Positions 45,596 through 54,453 of a stretch of 64,000 bases of DNA are shown piece by piece; the stretch's first letter is position 1; each line of letters opens with the position of its first letter. Both the position numbers and the translations under genes were made by a program. The stretch comes from Streptomyces chryseus (GTDB lineage Bacteria; Actinomycetota; Actinomycetes; Streptomycetales; Streptomycetaceae). The stretch spans positions 620,001 through 684,000 of the forward strand of contig NZ_BMVO01000001.1 in assembly GCF_014650755.1 (NCBI RefSeq), read 5' to 3'. Under the pieces are notes generated by a model. It saw nothing but the letters and a program-made list of their open reading frames with translations. It was not told the origin of the DNA and made no database searches.

Positions 45596-45934
45596 GTCGC
45601 GCCGACCCTCCCCACTGTCCCCGCACCCGCGTGCAGGGTGCGTAGAGCCTCGCACTGACCCGTACAGAAGACGCAGGCAACCCCCGCTTCGCCTGACTGT
45701 CATCCGGGTTTGGCCGGAGGACCACGCTTTCCACCATCCCCGCCGCGCCGGTCGGGCGCGAGATGGATCACATGCGGGGCGGGCGCGGACCCGTCGCCGT
45801 TCGGCACGTTTGCCCAGGTTGCCGCTGGTCAGATGGACGAGGAGCGATCGGCACACCGTCCGTAAAGGCCGGTTAAGCCCCTATGGTCGCGTTTGCCATG
45901 TCGTCCCTCAGAGAAAGCGCAGGCGGGCAGATTC
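45596..45934. other. 339-bp intergenic region, divergent promoters
   Basis: This gap separates the GT87/PAP2 gene from the MFS transporter, which are divergent. It should hold the promoters of both. I see no convincing palindrome, KstR-type site, riboswitch or small gene with a ribosome site in it. Confidence 0.5.
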
Positions 45935-47395
45935 GTGCCGACCTCCATACCCGTTGACCCCCACCACCGGACGGCCGCCGAGGGCGCCGGGCCGGACCGC
46001 GCCGCCGAGATCACCGTCACCGACCCCAGGACGGTCAGGCGGGCGGTGAAGGCCGCCGCCCTGGGCAACGCCATGGAGTGGTTCGACTTCGGCGTCTACA
46101 GCTACCTCGCGGTGACGCTCGGCAAGGTCTTCTTCCCCTCCGGCGACCCCACCGCGCAGTTGCTTTCGACGTTCGGGGCGTTCGCCGCCGCCTTCCTGGT
46201 ACGGCCCGTCGGCGGCATGGTCTTCGGTCCGCTCGGCGACCGCGTCGGCCGGCAGAAGGTCCTCGCGATCACCATGATCATGATGGCCGCGGGCACCTTC
46301 GCGATCGGCCTGATCCCGTCGTACGCGTCGATCGGCCTCTGGGCGCCCGCGCTCCTGTTCCTGGCCCGCCTGGTCCAGGGCTTCTCGACCGGCGGCGAGT
46401 ACGGCGGCGCCTCCACCTTCATCGCGGAGTACTCCCCCGACAGGCGCCGCGGCTTCTTCGGCAGCTTCCTGGAGTTCGGCACCCTGGCCGGCTACATCGG
46501 CGGCGCGGGCCTGGTCACCCTGATGACCGCCCTGCTCAGCGCCGACGACCTGCTCTCCTGGGGCTGGCGGGTGCCGTTCCTGATCGCGGGCCCGATGGGC
46601 CTGGTCGGGCTCTACCTGCGCCTGCGCCTCGAAGAGACCCCCGCCTTCGCCCAGTTGGAGAAGGAAGCACGCGCGGACCAGGCGGCCCGCAAGAAGAAGG
46701 CCGGACTGAAGGACATGGTGGTCGGGCAGTGGCGGGCGATGCTGCTGTGCGTCGCCCTGGTGCTCGTCTTCAACGTCACCGACTACATGCTCCTGTCCTA
46801 CATGCCGACCTACCTCACCGAGCAGTTGGAGTACGACGCCACGCACGGCCTTCTCGTCGTCCTCGGCGTGATGGCGCTGATGATGTGCGCGCAGCTCTTC
46901 ATGGGCCGGCTCACCGACCGCGTCGGCCGCCGCCCGGTCATCGCCGCCGGCTGCGCCGGATTCCTGGCGCTGTCCGTCCCGGCGCTGCTGCTGATCCGTC
47001 AGGGCTCTCTGCTCGCCGTGGCGCTGGGCATGGGGGCGCTCGGCCTGCTGCTGGTCTGCTTCACCGCGTCGATGCCGTCCGCGCTGCCCGCGCTCTTCCC
47101 GACCCGGGTGCGCTACGGCTCGCTGTCGATCGGCTTCAACATCTCCGTATCGCTCTTCGGCGGCACGACGCCGCTGGTCGTCACCGCGCTGATCGGCGCG
47201 ACCGGCGACCTGATGATGCCCGCCTACTACATGATGGCCGCGGCCGTCGTCGGCGGCGTCGCGGTCTTCTTCATGACGGAGAGCGCCCGCAGGCCCCTGC
47301 CGGGCTCCCCGCCGTCGGTGTCGACGGAGGAGGAGGCCCGGGAACTGCGGGCTTCGTACGGTTCGCCGGACCCGTGCGGCAGGATGGGCGCATGA
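45935..47395 (+). CDS. MFS transporter, ProP/metabolite:H+ symporter type
   Basis: A 486-residue, 12-helix symporter. Characteristic segments are ALGNAMEWFDFGVYSYLAV (helix 1), RPVGGMVFGPLGDRVGRQK and RLVQGFSTGGEYGGASTFIAEY, as in ProP, ShiA and KgtP-like carriers. The probable substrate is an osmolyte or organic acid. The start is set at GTG 45935, as the 42 bases before it (from TTG 45893) have weak coding character; neither has a strong ribosome site. Its stop overlaps the next ATG by 4 bases. Confidence 0.82.
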   Translation: MPTSIPVDPHHRTAAEGAGPDRAAEITVTDPRTVRRAVKAAALGNAMEWFDFGVYSYLAVTLGKVFFPSGDPTAQLLSTFGAFAAAFLVRPVGGMVFGPLGDRVGRQKVLAITMIMMAAGTFAIGLIPSYASIGLWAPALLFLARLVQGFSTGGEYGGASTFIAEYSPDRRRGFFGSFLEFGTLAGYIGGAGLVTLMTALLSADDLLSWGWRVPFLIAGPMGLVGLYLRLRLEETPAFAQLEKEARADQAARKKKAGLKDMVVGQWRAMLLCVALVLVFNVTDYMLLSYMPTYLTEQLEYDATHGLLVVLGVMALMMCAQLFMGRLTDRVGRRPVIAAGCAGFLALSVPALLLIRQGSLLAVALGMGALGLLLVCFTASMPSALPALFPTRVRYGSLSIGFNISVSLFGGTTPLVVTALIGATGDLMMPAYYMMAAAVVGGVAVFFMTESARRPLPGSPPSVSTEEEARELRASYGSPDPCGRMGA

Positions 47396-47727
47396 GCATC
47401 GTGAAGATCAATGTGCTGACCGTCCCCGCCGAGCAGCGCGAGGTACTGGAGAAGCGGTTCTCGGCGCGGGCCGGTTCCGTGGAGAACTCCGACGGCTTCG
47501 AGTGGTTCGAACTGCTGCGCCCCGTCGAGGGCACCGACCAGTACCTCGTCTACACCCGGTGGGCCGACGAGGCGTCGTTCCAGGCCTGGATGGAGGGGCC
47601 GATGAAGGCCGCCCACCAGGGCGGCCCGGGCGCGGGTGAAGGCGGCGAGCGTCCCAGGCCCGCCGCCTCCGGCTCCACACTGTGGTCGTTCGAGGTGGTC
47701 CAGCAGGCCGGTCCGAAGAGCGGCTGA
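47392..47727 (+). CDS. Antibiotic biosynthesis monooxygenase (ABM) family protein
   Basis: A 111-residue ferredoxin-fold ABM protein: INVLTVPAEQREVLEKRFSA, GFEWFELLRPVEGTDQYLV, TRWADEASFQAWMEGP. The family includes IsdG-like heme monooxygenases and quinone-forming enzymes. FxWFEL with a nearby Trp and the insert AHQGGPGAGEGGERPRPAASG resemble the actinobacterial heme-degrading branch, but specificity is not certain. It is coupled to the MFS gene by the ATGA overlap. Confidence 0.82.
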   Translation: MSIVKINVLTVPAEQREVLEKRFSARAGSVENSDGFEWFELLRPVEGTDQYLVYTRWADEASFQAWMEGPMKAAHQGGPGAGEGGERPRPAASGSTLWSFEVVQQAGPKSG

Positions 47728-47751
47728 CCTTCCCCTCGCACGGTTCGCGCG

Positions 47752-48321
47752 TCACATCCGCAACAGGCGCTCCGTCACCTCGCGGTACGTGCGCAGAGCC
47801 ACCCGCAGTTCCTCCGTCTCGGCCTCGCGGTCCTTGCCCGCCCAGGCCGAGCGGAGGGAGCCGCGCCGTTCGGCCACGGCTTCGGTCAGGCGCCGGGACG
47901 CCTCCTCGAAGACGCCGTCGGCCTCCTCGACCGCGCGCCGGGGGCCGTCCACGAAGGTGTTGACGGCCTGCTGGAGACGGAGCGCAAGCTTGTCGCGCTC
48001 ACCCTGCGGGAAGAGCGAAGCCTCGGCGGACTCCGCCGTCCCGGCGGCCGGGTCCGCGTGACCGGTGCCGCCGGCGCCGGTTCGGGCGGTCCCCGAAGCG
48101 TCGGCGTGGTCGGTGGCGAGGGATCGCGCGGACCGCGCGTGAGCGGTGGCGGACGGTCCCGCCGGCGGCGGGGCCGCCGGGGCCGGCCCGGCAGGGGGCA
48201 GGGGCCCGGTTCCGGCGCCGGGGAGCGGGCCGGGACCCGTCGGCTTCCGGGTGTCGCCCGCGGGCGCGGCGACCGGCGGTCGCTGCTGGTTCTTGGGGTT
48301 CGGATCGGCGTCGTACGTCAT
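47752..48321 (-). CDS. Pro/Ala-rich protein with C-terminal helical domain
   Basis: A 189-residue protein. The first 105 residues are a low-complexity Pro/Ala/Gly region, the last 80 a helical domain (FPQGERDKLALRLQQAVNTF, FVDGPRRAVEEADGVFEEA, then WAGKDREAETEELRVALRTY). The helical part resembles that of the next gene upstream (FVDSPRRAVAEADRLL), so the two arose from a common ancestor. Its ATG overlaps that gene's stop as TGATG, giving translational coupling. Function unknown. Confidence 0.75.
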   Translation of the reverse strand: MTYDADPNPKNQQRPPVAAPAGDTRKPTGPGPLPGAGTGPLPPAGPAPAAPPPAGPSATAHARSARSLATDHADASGTARTGAGGTGHADPAAGTAESAEASLFPQGERDKLALRLQQAVNTFVDGPRRAVEEADGVFEEASRRLTEAVAERRGSLRSAWAGKDREAETEELRVALRTYREVTERLLRM

Positions 48322-48962
48322 CAGGCACCACTGCCCTTCGGGTGGTGGCCCTTGCCCAGCGACCACGGGGTGTGCGAACGGCCGCGGCGGTCGTCCGCGC
48401 GCTGCGGGCGGTGCCCGCCACTGTCCGCCGGCTTGGCGGTGACGAGCGTCTCGAAGAGCTCACGCGCGTCGAGCATGGCCTCGCGCATCTGCTCCGTGCT
48501 GCTGTCGGTGTGCGCCGCGCGGTGCACCCTGCGGTAACCCTGCACCGTGTCGGCGTGGTGCACGGACAGCGCGGAGACCTGCTCCTCGTACTGCCCGTCC
48601 GCCGGGAAGCCCCGGTCGGCCGCGAGCCGCGCCAGCAGCCGGTCGGCCTCGGCGACGGCGCGCCGCGGGGAGTCGACGAACTGCTCCTGGACGGCCGCCC
48701 AGCGGGCGACGTACTGCTCGCGGATCTCGGGGGGCAGCGGCCGCGTCTCGATCGACCCGTGCCGCTTCACGCGCTCTTCGAGCTCGCGCTCGGCGGCTTT
48801 CGTGTCGCCGTCGTGGCGGGCGACGACCCTGTCGTATTCGGGACCGAACCGCCTCTTCAGCCCGTGCCCGCCACCGCCCGTGCGCCGCCGGGCGACGAGA
48901 AGGACTGCGACGAGGAGAACGACGACCACCGCTATCAGGGCGATGATCCACACTGTGGACAT
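48321..48962 (-). CDS. Membrane-anchored helical protein
   Basis: A 213-residue protein with an N-terminal membrane anchor (WIIALIAVVVVLLVAVLLVA, about 5-24) and a helical cytoplasmic region (FGPEYDRVVARHDGDTKAAE, then EQFVDSPRRAVAEADRLLARL). It is paralogous to the downstream coupled gene at 47752. Such pairs are common in streptomycetes; no role is known. The ATG at 48962 immediately precedes the membrane helix; a longer frame upstream is not coding-like. Confidence 0.8.
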   Translation of the reverse strand: MSTVWIIALIAVVVVLLVAVLLVARRRTGGGGHGLKRRFGPEYDRVVARHDGDTKAAERELEERVKRHGSIETRPLPPEIREQYVARWAAVQEQFVDSPRRAVAEADRLLARLAADRGFPADGQYEEQVSALSVHHADTVQGYRRVHRAAHTDSSTEQMREAMLDARELFETLVTAKPADSGGHRPQRADDRRGRSHTPWSLGKGHHPKGSGA

Positions 48963-49055
48963 GTCTGCCTTCCCGGTTCTCGGTCTGTCAACGGTCTGTA
49001 CGCAGCGGGTTGCCCGTAATCCGCTGGCCAAACGGCCGCGGGCTCCGGTAAGGAC

Positions 49056-49538
49056 ATGACCATGACCTGGCACGTGATCCCCGAGGGCTACGACACCCCC
49101 GAGTCGACGGCCCTGCGCCGCGCCTACTACGACGAGGTGGCCAGCCGTTACTGGGGACGCCCGGCCACGGAGCGGGAGATCGACGAGGGGCTGACCGACG
49201 ACGGCGTCGAGCGCCTCGCGCGGCCCACGGGCGAGTTCGTCGTCGGCCGGTACGACGGCGCGGCGGCGGCCTGCGCCGGACTGCGGGTGGTCGATCCCGG
49301 CACCGCCGAACTGACGCGGGTGTACGTGCGCCCCGCCTTCCGGGGCACCGGCGGCGGCGCGCTGCTGCTGGCCGCGGTGGAGACGGCGGCCCGCGAACTG
49401 GGCGTCGGGCGCGTGCGGCTGGACACCCGCGACGACCTGGTGGAGGCCCGCGCGCTGTACGCCCGGCACGGGTACGAGGAGGTCCCGGCGTTCAACCGGG
49501 GCCCGTACGCCGAGCACTGGTTCGCCAAGGCGCTGTGA
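49056..49538 (+). CDS. GNAT-family acetyltransferase
   Basis: A 160-residue GNAT enzyme. The acetyl-CoA-binding motif A is VYVRPAFRGTGGGALLLAAVE (about residue 88-108), with RxxGxG/A represented by RGTGGG, and the C-terminal Y in ARALYARHGYEEV. The acceptor is unknown. It transfers acetyl from acetyl-CoA in the cytoplasm. Confidence 0.88.
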   Translation: MTMTWHVIPEGYDTPESTALRRAYYDEVASRYWGRPATEREIDEGLTDDGVERLARPTGEFVVGRYDGAAAACAGLRVVDPGTAELTRVYVRPAFRGTGGGALLLAAVETAARELGVGRVRLDTRDDLVEARALYARHGYEEVPAFNRGPYAEHWFAKAL

Positions 49539-49575
49539 GGCGCCCGGCCGGGACGCCCGTGCGGGGCGCCCGCGT

Positions 49576-51639
49576 TCACAGGTGGTGGTCGGGTGTGGGC
49601 GCCCGGGTGTGCGGCCGGTCCTCGTCGGAGCCGCCCACCTCGGCGCTCAACTCCTCGACCAGTGTGATCAGATCGGTCGGCCGGTCCGGCCCCCACCAGT
49701 CGCCCAGCAGCTCGGCCAGGGACTCCTCCCGGGCCTTGTTGAGCTTCACCGCGGCCTGTCGCCCCTTGTCCGTCAGCACCAGTTGCAGGCCGTAGCGCAC
49801 GGCGAGCCCACGCTCCTCGACCTGCCGGGAGGCGTCGGTCACGACCCGCAGCGGCACCGGCGTGACGTCGGCGAGCCGGGCGGGTTCGACGGCGCCCGCA
49901 CGGTTGATGCGCAGCAGCAGCCAACTCGCGGCGGGCAGCAGGTCGTACCCCGCCTTCACGGTGATCTTCTCGTAGATGTGGCGGCGCCCCTCGCGGGTGG
50001 CGAGCACCGACAGGGCGCGGACGCATTCGTCGTACGAGGAACGCTCGACCGGGTTGGACGCCAGCGTCTGACCGGCGTCGGGCGCCGTCACCGACTTGCG
50101 CAGCCTGTCCTCCTTGAGGAACCAGGCGATCACGAAGGCGATGAGGACGACGGGCGAGGCGTAGAGGAAGACGTCCGTGATCGACGTGGAGTACGCGTGC
50201 AGCACCGGCGGGCGCAGGCCGGGCGGCAGGAGGGCGATGGCCCTCGGGTCGGCCGCCACCTGGTCGGGGCCGGTGCCGGGCGGCAGTGACTGCCCCGCGA
50301 AGGCGCTGTCGAGTTTGTCCATCAGCCGGTTGGTGAAGACGGTGCCGAAGACCGCGACGCCGAACGACGCCCCGATGGAGCGGAAGAAGGTCGCGCCGGA
50401 GGTGGCCACGCCGAGGTCCTCGTACCGGACGGCGTTCTGCGCGACGAGCACCAGCACCTGCATGACCAGGCCGAGTCCGGCGCCGAAGACGAAGAAGAAC
50501 GCGCTCATCTCCCAGGTGCCGGTGGTCTCGGTCAGCTGGTGCAGCAGGAGCAGGCCCAGGGCGGTGATGCCCGTACCGGCGATCGGGAAGACCTTCCAGC
50601 GGCCCGTACGGCTGACGATCTGGCCGGAGGCCGTCGAGGTGATCAGCATGCCGAGCACCATCGGCAGCATGTGCACACCGGACATGGTGGGGGTGACGCC
50701 CTGCACGACCTGGAGGAACGTCGGCAGGTAGGTCATCGCGCCGAACATCGCGAAGCCGACGACGAAGCTGATCACGGCGACGAGGGTGAACGTCCGCAGT
50801 CTGAACAGCTTCAGCGGCAGGACCGGTTCGGCGGCCTTGCGCTCCACGAGGACGAACCACACGAGCAGGACGGCCCCGAGGACCGCGAGCCCGACGATCT
50901 GCGCCGAGCCCCACGCCCAGGTGGTGCCGCCGAGGGAGGCGACGAGGACGAGGCAGACGGCGACGGAGGCGATGAGGGCGGTGCCGAGGTAGTCGATGGT
51001 GTGGCGGGAGGTGCCGGCCGGGATGTGCAGTACGGCGGCGATCACAAGAAGGGCGACGACGCCGATCGGCAGGTTGATGTAGAAGACCCAGCGCCAGCTG
51101 AGGTGTTCGGTGAAGAGACCGCCGAGGAGGGGTCCGAGGACGCTCGTGGCGCCGAAGACCGCGCCGAACAGGCCCTGGTACCTGCCCCGTTCACGCGGCG
51201 GCACAAGGTCGCCGACGATCGCCATGGACAGCACCATGAGGCCGCCGCCGCCCAGTCCCTGGACCGCGCGGAAGCCGATGAGCTGCGACATGTCCTGCGC
51301 GACGCCGCACAGCGCGGAGCCGATCAGGAAGATGACGATCGCGACCTGGAAGAGCTTCTTGCGGCCGTACTGGTCACCGAGCTTGCCCCACAGCGGGGTG
51401 GCCGCCGTCGCCGCGAGCATGTACGCCGTGACGACCCACGACAGGTGCTCCATGCCGCCGAGTTCGCTGACGATCGTCGGCAGGGCGGTGGAGACGATGG
51501 TCTGGTCGAGCGCGGCGAGCAGCATGCCGAGCAGCAGCGCTCCGATGGCTACGAGAACGGTCCGCCGGCTGTCGCCCGGTCCGGTGCCGGGTCCGGCCAC
51601 CGGCTTCGCGGCGGGAGCGCCGCTCGCTTGCTGGGCCAT
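49576..51639 (-). CDS. DHA2-family MFS drug exporter with C-terminal winged-helix-like domain
   Basis: A 687-residue protein. Fourteen helices (about 25-540) carry DHA2 motifs: LDQTIVSTALPTIVSELGG (about 43-61) and WGKLGDQYGRKKLFQ. The last 140 residues (from about 548) are soluble: SYDECVRALSVLATREGRRH, LPAASWLLLRINRAG and YGLQLVLTDKGRQAAVKLN, which read like a MarR-type winged helix. The fusion suggests the transporter carries its own regulator or a sensor-like tail. Substrates are likely lipophilic compounds. Confidence 0.85.
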   Translation of the reverse strand: MAQQASGAPAAKPVAGPGTGPGDSRRTVLVAIGALLLGMLLAALDQTIVSTALPTIVSELGGMEHLSWVVTAYMLAATAATPLWGKLGDQYGRKKLFQVAIVIFLIGSALCGVAQDMSQLIGFRAVQGLGGGGLMVLSMAIVGDLVPPRERGRYQGLFGAVFGATSVLGPLLGGLFTEHLSWRWVFYINLPIGVVALLVIAAVLHIPAGTSRHTIDYLGTALIASVAVCLVLVASLGGTTWAWGSAQIVGLAVLGAVLLVWFVLVERKAAEPVLPLKLFRLRTFTLVAVISFVVGFAMFGAMTYLPTFLQVVQGVTPTMSGVHMLPMVLGMLITSTASGQIVSRTGRWKVFPIAGTGITALGLLLLHQLTETTGTWEMSAFFFVFGAGLGLVMQVLVLVAQNAVRYEDLGVATSGATFFRSIGASFGVAVFGTVFTNRLMDKLDSAFAGQSLPPGTGPDQVAADPRAIALLPPGLRPPVLHAYSTSITDVFLYASPVVLIAFVIAWFLKEDRLRKSVTAPDAGQTLASNPVERSSYDECVRALSVLATREGRRHIYEKITVKAGYDLLPAASWLLLRINRAGAVEPARLADVTPVPLRVVTDASRQVEERGLAVRYGLQLVLTDKGRQAAVKLNKAREESLAELLGDWWGPDRPTDLITLVEELSAEVGGSDEDRPHTRAPTPDHHL

Positions 51640-51785
51640 GGACTACTCCTCGGGTCCCCTGGGAGTCGTGCACCCTTCCATCCTGATCGTTGTGGGCCGA
51701 TATGGCCTGCCGAGGCCGGGACCGCGCTGGGCTTCCCGTCCGCCGGTCTGCATAATCGCTGGCAGTTCGAGGGAGGGGACCCACG

Positions 51786-52799
51786 GTGAACGGACACACA
51801 TGTCCTGAGTGCGGTACGGACCGGGGTGCCGCGTCCGAGGACGGCAGACCCGGGTGCGGGTGTGCCGAGCGGGCGGCGGAGGAGTTCCACCCGCTGCGGA
51901 TCCGTCCGTACGTGAGGCACGGGCAGCCGCAGGCGTACGGCGCCGCGGCGCATCCCGCGCCCGGCCATGACGGCGCTTTGGCCCTCACGATGCCGCTGGA
52001 GGTGCCGGGCGCGGCGGATCCCGGCGCGCGGCAGGAGTACACGGACCCCTACGACGGCGACGCGGACCCGGCGCCGTACACCGGTGGCGCGGGTGCCACG
52101 GACGACCTGTACGAGGTCGGCTCCCGTACGGAGCGTTCCGCGCGCCGCCGGGAGCGGCGTGGCAAGGGCCCGGCGCTGTGGCTCGCGGCGGGCGCGGCCG
52201 TCGTCGCGGTCGTGGGCGTCGCGGGGTTCGCGGGCGGGCTGTTCTCCGGGAGCGAGGAGCAGGAGTTCGCGCTGCCGGACGTGCCGACCAGCGCGCCGGC
52301 GACGGCGGAGTCCCCCCGGGCGTCGGAAACCTCCGCGACGCGGACGCCGTCGGCGGGCGCGTCCCCTTCACCGGGTTCCCCGGGTTCCTCGGCCTCGGTC
52401 GCCGTGGCGTCGGCCACCGCGTCGGGCGTCGCGCCGGCGGTCGCGACGGCGTCGGGTTCCGCCGACGCGCCGGACGGCGCACTCGCCGGCCCGGAGCCGG
52501 ACGCGGCGGCTTCGGCGCCGGCGCCGCCGGCGGCGCAGCCCAGCGATGCGCGGGAGGGGGCCACGGAGCCCTCCGGCGCGGTGCTGAGCAGGGGCGACCG
52601 GGGGCCGGAGGTCTCGGAGCTCCAGGACAGGCTGGCGCAGGCGCGGTACTACGACGGCCCGGACAACGGCCGGTACAACGACCGGCTGGAGCGGGCCGTG
52701 GCCGCGTACCAGGCGTCCCGGGGCATCGAGGGCGACCCCGCCGGCACGTACGGTCCGCACACCCGTCGCGCCCTGGAGGCGGAGACGCGGGAGCCCTGA
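51786..52799 (+). CDS. Membrane-anchored peptidoglycan-binding protein
   Basis: A 337-residue protein. The N-terminal 25 residues hold a CPECGTDRG...CGC cysteine set that could bind zinc. A transmembrane helix follows at about 135-155 (ALWLAAGAAVVAVVGVAGF), then a Ser/Ala/Pro-rich linker and a C-terminal PG_binding_1 domain (RGDRGPEVSELQDRLAQARY, then GIEGDPAGTYGPHTRRALE; about 270-335). It likely anchors at the membrane and binds the cell wall outside. GAGGGACCCACG precedes the GTG start. Confidence 0.85.
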   Translation: MNGHTCPECGTDRGAASEDGRPGCGCAERAAEEFHPLRIRPYVRHGQPQAYGAAAHPAPGHDGALALTMPLEVPGAADPGARQEYTDPYDGDADPAPYTGGAGATDDLYEVGSRTERSARRRERRGKGPALWLAAGAAVVAVVGVAGFAGGLFSGSEEQEFALPDVPTSAPATAESPRASETSATRTPSAGASPSPGSPGSSASVAVASATASGVAPAVATASGSADAPDGALAGPEPDAAASAPAPPAAQPSDAREGATEPSGAVLSRGDRGPEVSELQDRLAQARYYDGPDNGRYNDRLERAVAAYQASRGIEGDPAGTYGPHTRRALEAETREP

Positions 52800-52926
52800 G
52801 AAGAGCCGGAGTGGCGCCGAGCCCCCACTTTTTTGTATCGTGGAGAAACAAAGTGGCCTCCGCCCGTTTTCCCTGACCGGCGGGCGGGGCCGCTTGTCTT
52901 GTTCTTCCGCTCTCTGGAGTACGCCG

Positions 52927-53592
52927 ATGCCGGCCACCGACACCGCTCTGAACGCCCGCGCGCTCCTCCTGGACATGGACGGCACGCTGGTCAACTCCGA
53001 CGCCGTCGTGGAGCGCGTCTGGCGCCGCTGGGCCGAGGCGCACGGCCTGGACCCGGAAGCGGCCCTCAAGGTCGTGCACGGCCGCCAGGGGTACGCCACC
53101 ATGGCCGTACTCCTGCCGGACCGTCCCGTCGAGCGGAACCACGCCGACAACCGCGAGCTCCTCGCCCAGGAGACCGCCGACGTGGACGGCGTCGTACCGG
53201 TCCCGGGCGCACCCGCCTTCATGGCCGCCCTGTCCGGCCTCCCGCATGCCCTGGTGACCTCGGCCGACGAGGCGCTGGCACAGGCCCGCATGACGGCCGC
53301 CGGGCTGCCGATGCCGGCCACCCGGGTCACCGCCGAGCTGGTGAGCGCGAGCAAGCCGGACCCCGAGGGCTTCCTGAAGGGCGCGGCGGAACTCGGTCAC
53401 GCGCCGGCCGACTGCGTCGTGTTCGAGGACTCCGAGGCGGGCATCACGGCGGGCCTGGCAGCCGGCATGCGCGTGGTGGGCGTGGGGCCGCGCGCGGCCG
53501 CCCACCACCCGACGGTGCACGTGGACGACCTCACGCGGATACGGATCGAGCCTCTCGCCGACGGGACGCTGAACCTGCGCGTCACCGCCTGA
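52927..53592 (+). CDS. HAD-superfamily sugar-phosphate phosphatase
   Basis: A 221-residue HAD phosphatase. Motif I is LLLDMDGTLVNSD (about 13-25, catalytic Asp pair), motif II LVTSADE (about 108), motif III SKPDPEGFLKGA (about 143) and motif IV VFEDSEAGI (about 167). It resembles DOG/GPP-type sugar- or glycerol-phosphatases. The ATG at 52927 follows TGGAG at 8 nt. Confidence 0.9.
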   Translation: MPATDTALNARALLLDMDGTLVNSDAVVERVWRRWAEAHGLDPEAALKVVHGRQGYATMAVLLPDRPVERNHADNRELLAQETADVDGVVPVPGAPAFMAALSGLPHALVTSADEALAQARMTAAGLPMPATRVTAELVSASKPDPEGFLKGAAELGHAPADCVVFEDSEAGITAGLAAGMRVVGVGPRAAAHHPTVHVDDLTRIRIEPLADGTLNLRVTA

Positions 53593-53615
53593 CGCCCGCC
53601 CGCGGGCCGCGCCCG

Positions 53616-54197
53616 TCAGCCGACGGCCGCCTCGTACAGGCTGAACGCCGCGAGGGCCAGCATCAGCGCCGCCGCCACCTTCGTGATCAGGGCCAGGGGT
53701 ACGTACCTCATGAGCGTGCGGCCGCCCACGATGCCGATGGCCGCGACGGCCCACAGGGCCAGCACCGCGCCGACGCCCACGGACACCGGGTTGTCGTAGC
53801 GGGCCGCGAGGGTGGCCGTCATGATCTGCGTGAGGTCGCCGAACTCCGCGACGAGGATGAGCATGAAGCCTGCCCCCGAGACCTTCCAGAACGACTGGTC
53901 GGCGGGGGCCTTCACCTCTTCCTCGCCGTCGTCCTTCTTGAAGAGCAGCACCAGCGCGCCCGCGAGGAAGAGCACACCCACGACCGCCTGCACCAGCCGG
54001 TGCGGCAGCAGGGTCAGTACGCTGCCCGCCGCGATGGCGAGGGCCACGTGCACGGCGAAGGCGGCGGCGACGCCCGCGAAGACGTACGACGCGCGGTAGC
54101 GGGTGCCGAGCATGAGCCCGGCGAGGGCGGTCTTGTCCGGGAGTTCGGCGAGGAAGACGGTGCCGAAGGTGATCGCCATGACGGTGAAACTGATCAC
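53616..54197 (-). CDS. TMEM165/GDT1-family cation exporter
   Basis: A 193-residue membrane protein with six helices and two copies of the family motif: ELPDKTALAGL (about 15) and EFGDLTQIMTA (about 112). The family moves Mn2+ (or Ca2+). A probable Mn-sensing yybP-ykoY riboswitch lies upstream (54300-54425), which fits Mn export. The GTG at 54197 is preceded by CCACCTCCC, which is the reverse of a ribosome-binding site, so the true start could also be the ATG at 54179. Divergent context otherwise plain. Confidence 0.88.
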   Translation of the reverse strand: MISFTVMAITFGTVFLAELPDKTALAGLMLGTRYRASYVFAGVAAAFAVHVALAIAAGSVLTLLPHRLVQAVVGVLFLAGALVLLFKKDDGEEEVKAPADQSFWKVSGAGFMLILVAEFGDLTQIMTATLAARYDNPVSVGVGAVLALWAVAAIGIVGGRTLMRYVPLALITKVAAALMLALAAFSLYEAAVG

Positions 54198-54299
54198 GGG
54201 AGGTGGGTTCCTCAATCGGTCGGGCTGCGCGCACCGAGAGAAGCCTGCGTGAATCAGGGGTCGCTTCGGCACGGCAGCGTCGTAGAAGACAACAACACT

Positions 54300-54425
54300 G
54301 CGGCCGAAGGTCTCGCTGGCGGCCGTGAGTCCCATGGGACCCATGTCCGCCTCCGGGCGCCGGCTGAGGCGTGCTCAGCAGTATGTCGACGGTCCGGCGA
54401 AGAGCTACTCCCCTTCTGCTCCGAA
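54300..54425 (-). ncRNA. Probable yybP-ykoY (Mn2+) riboswitch
   Basis: On the reverse strand, reading downward: AGCAGAAGGGGAGTAGCTC (5' arm, conserved GGGGAGTAG at 54405-54413), two stem regions, then GCCGCCAGCGAGACCTTCGG (54303-54322; conserved GCGAGACC). These two boxes fit the yybP-ykoY aptamer as I remember it. It lies just before a TMEM165-family gene, the usual partner of this riboswitch. Confidence 0.6.
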
Positions 54426-54453
54426 CAGGGTACGCGACCGGGTTCCGGGCCGG

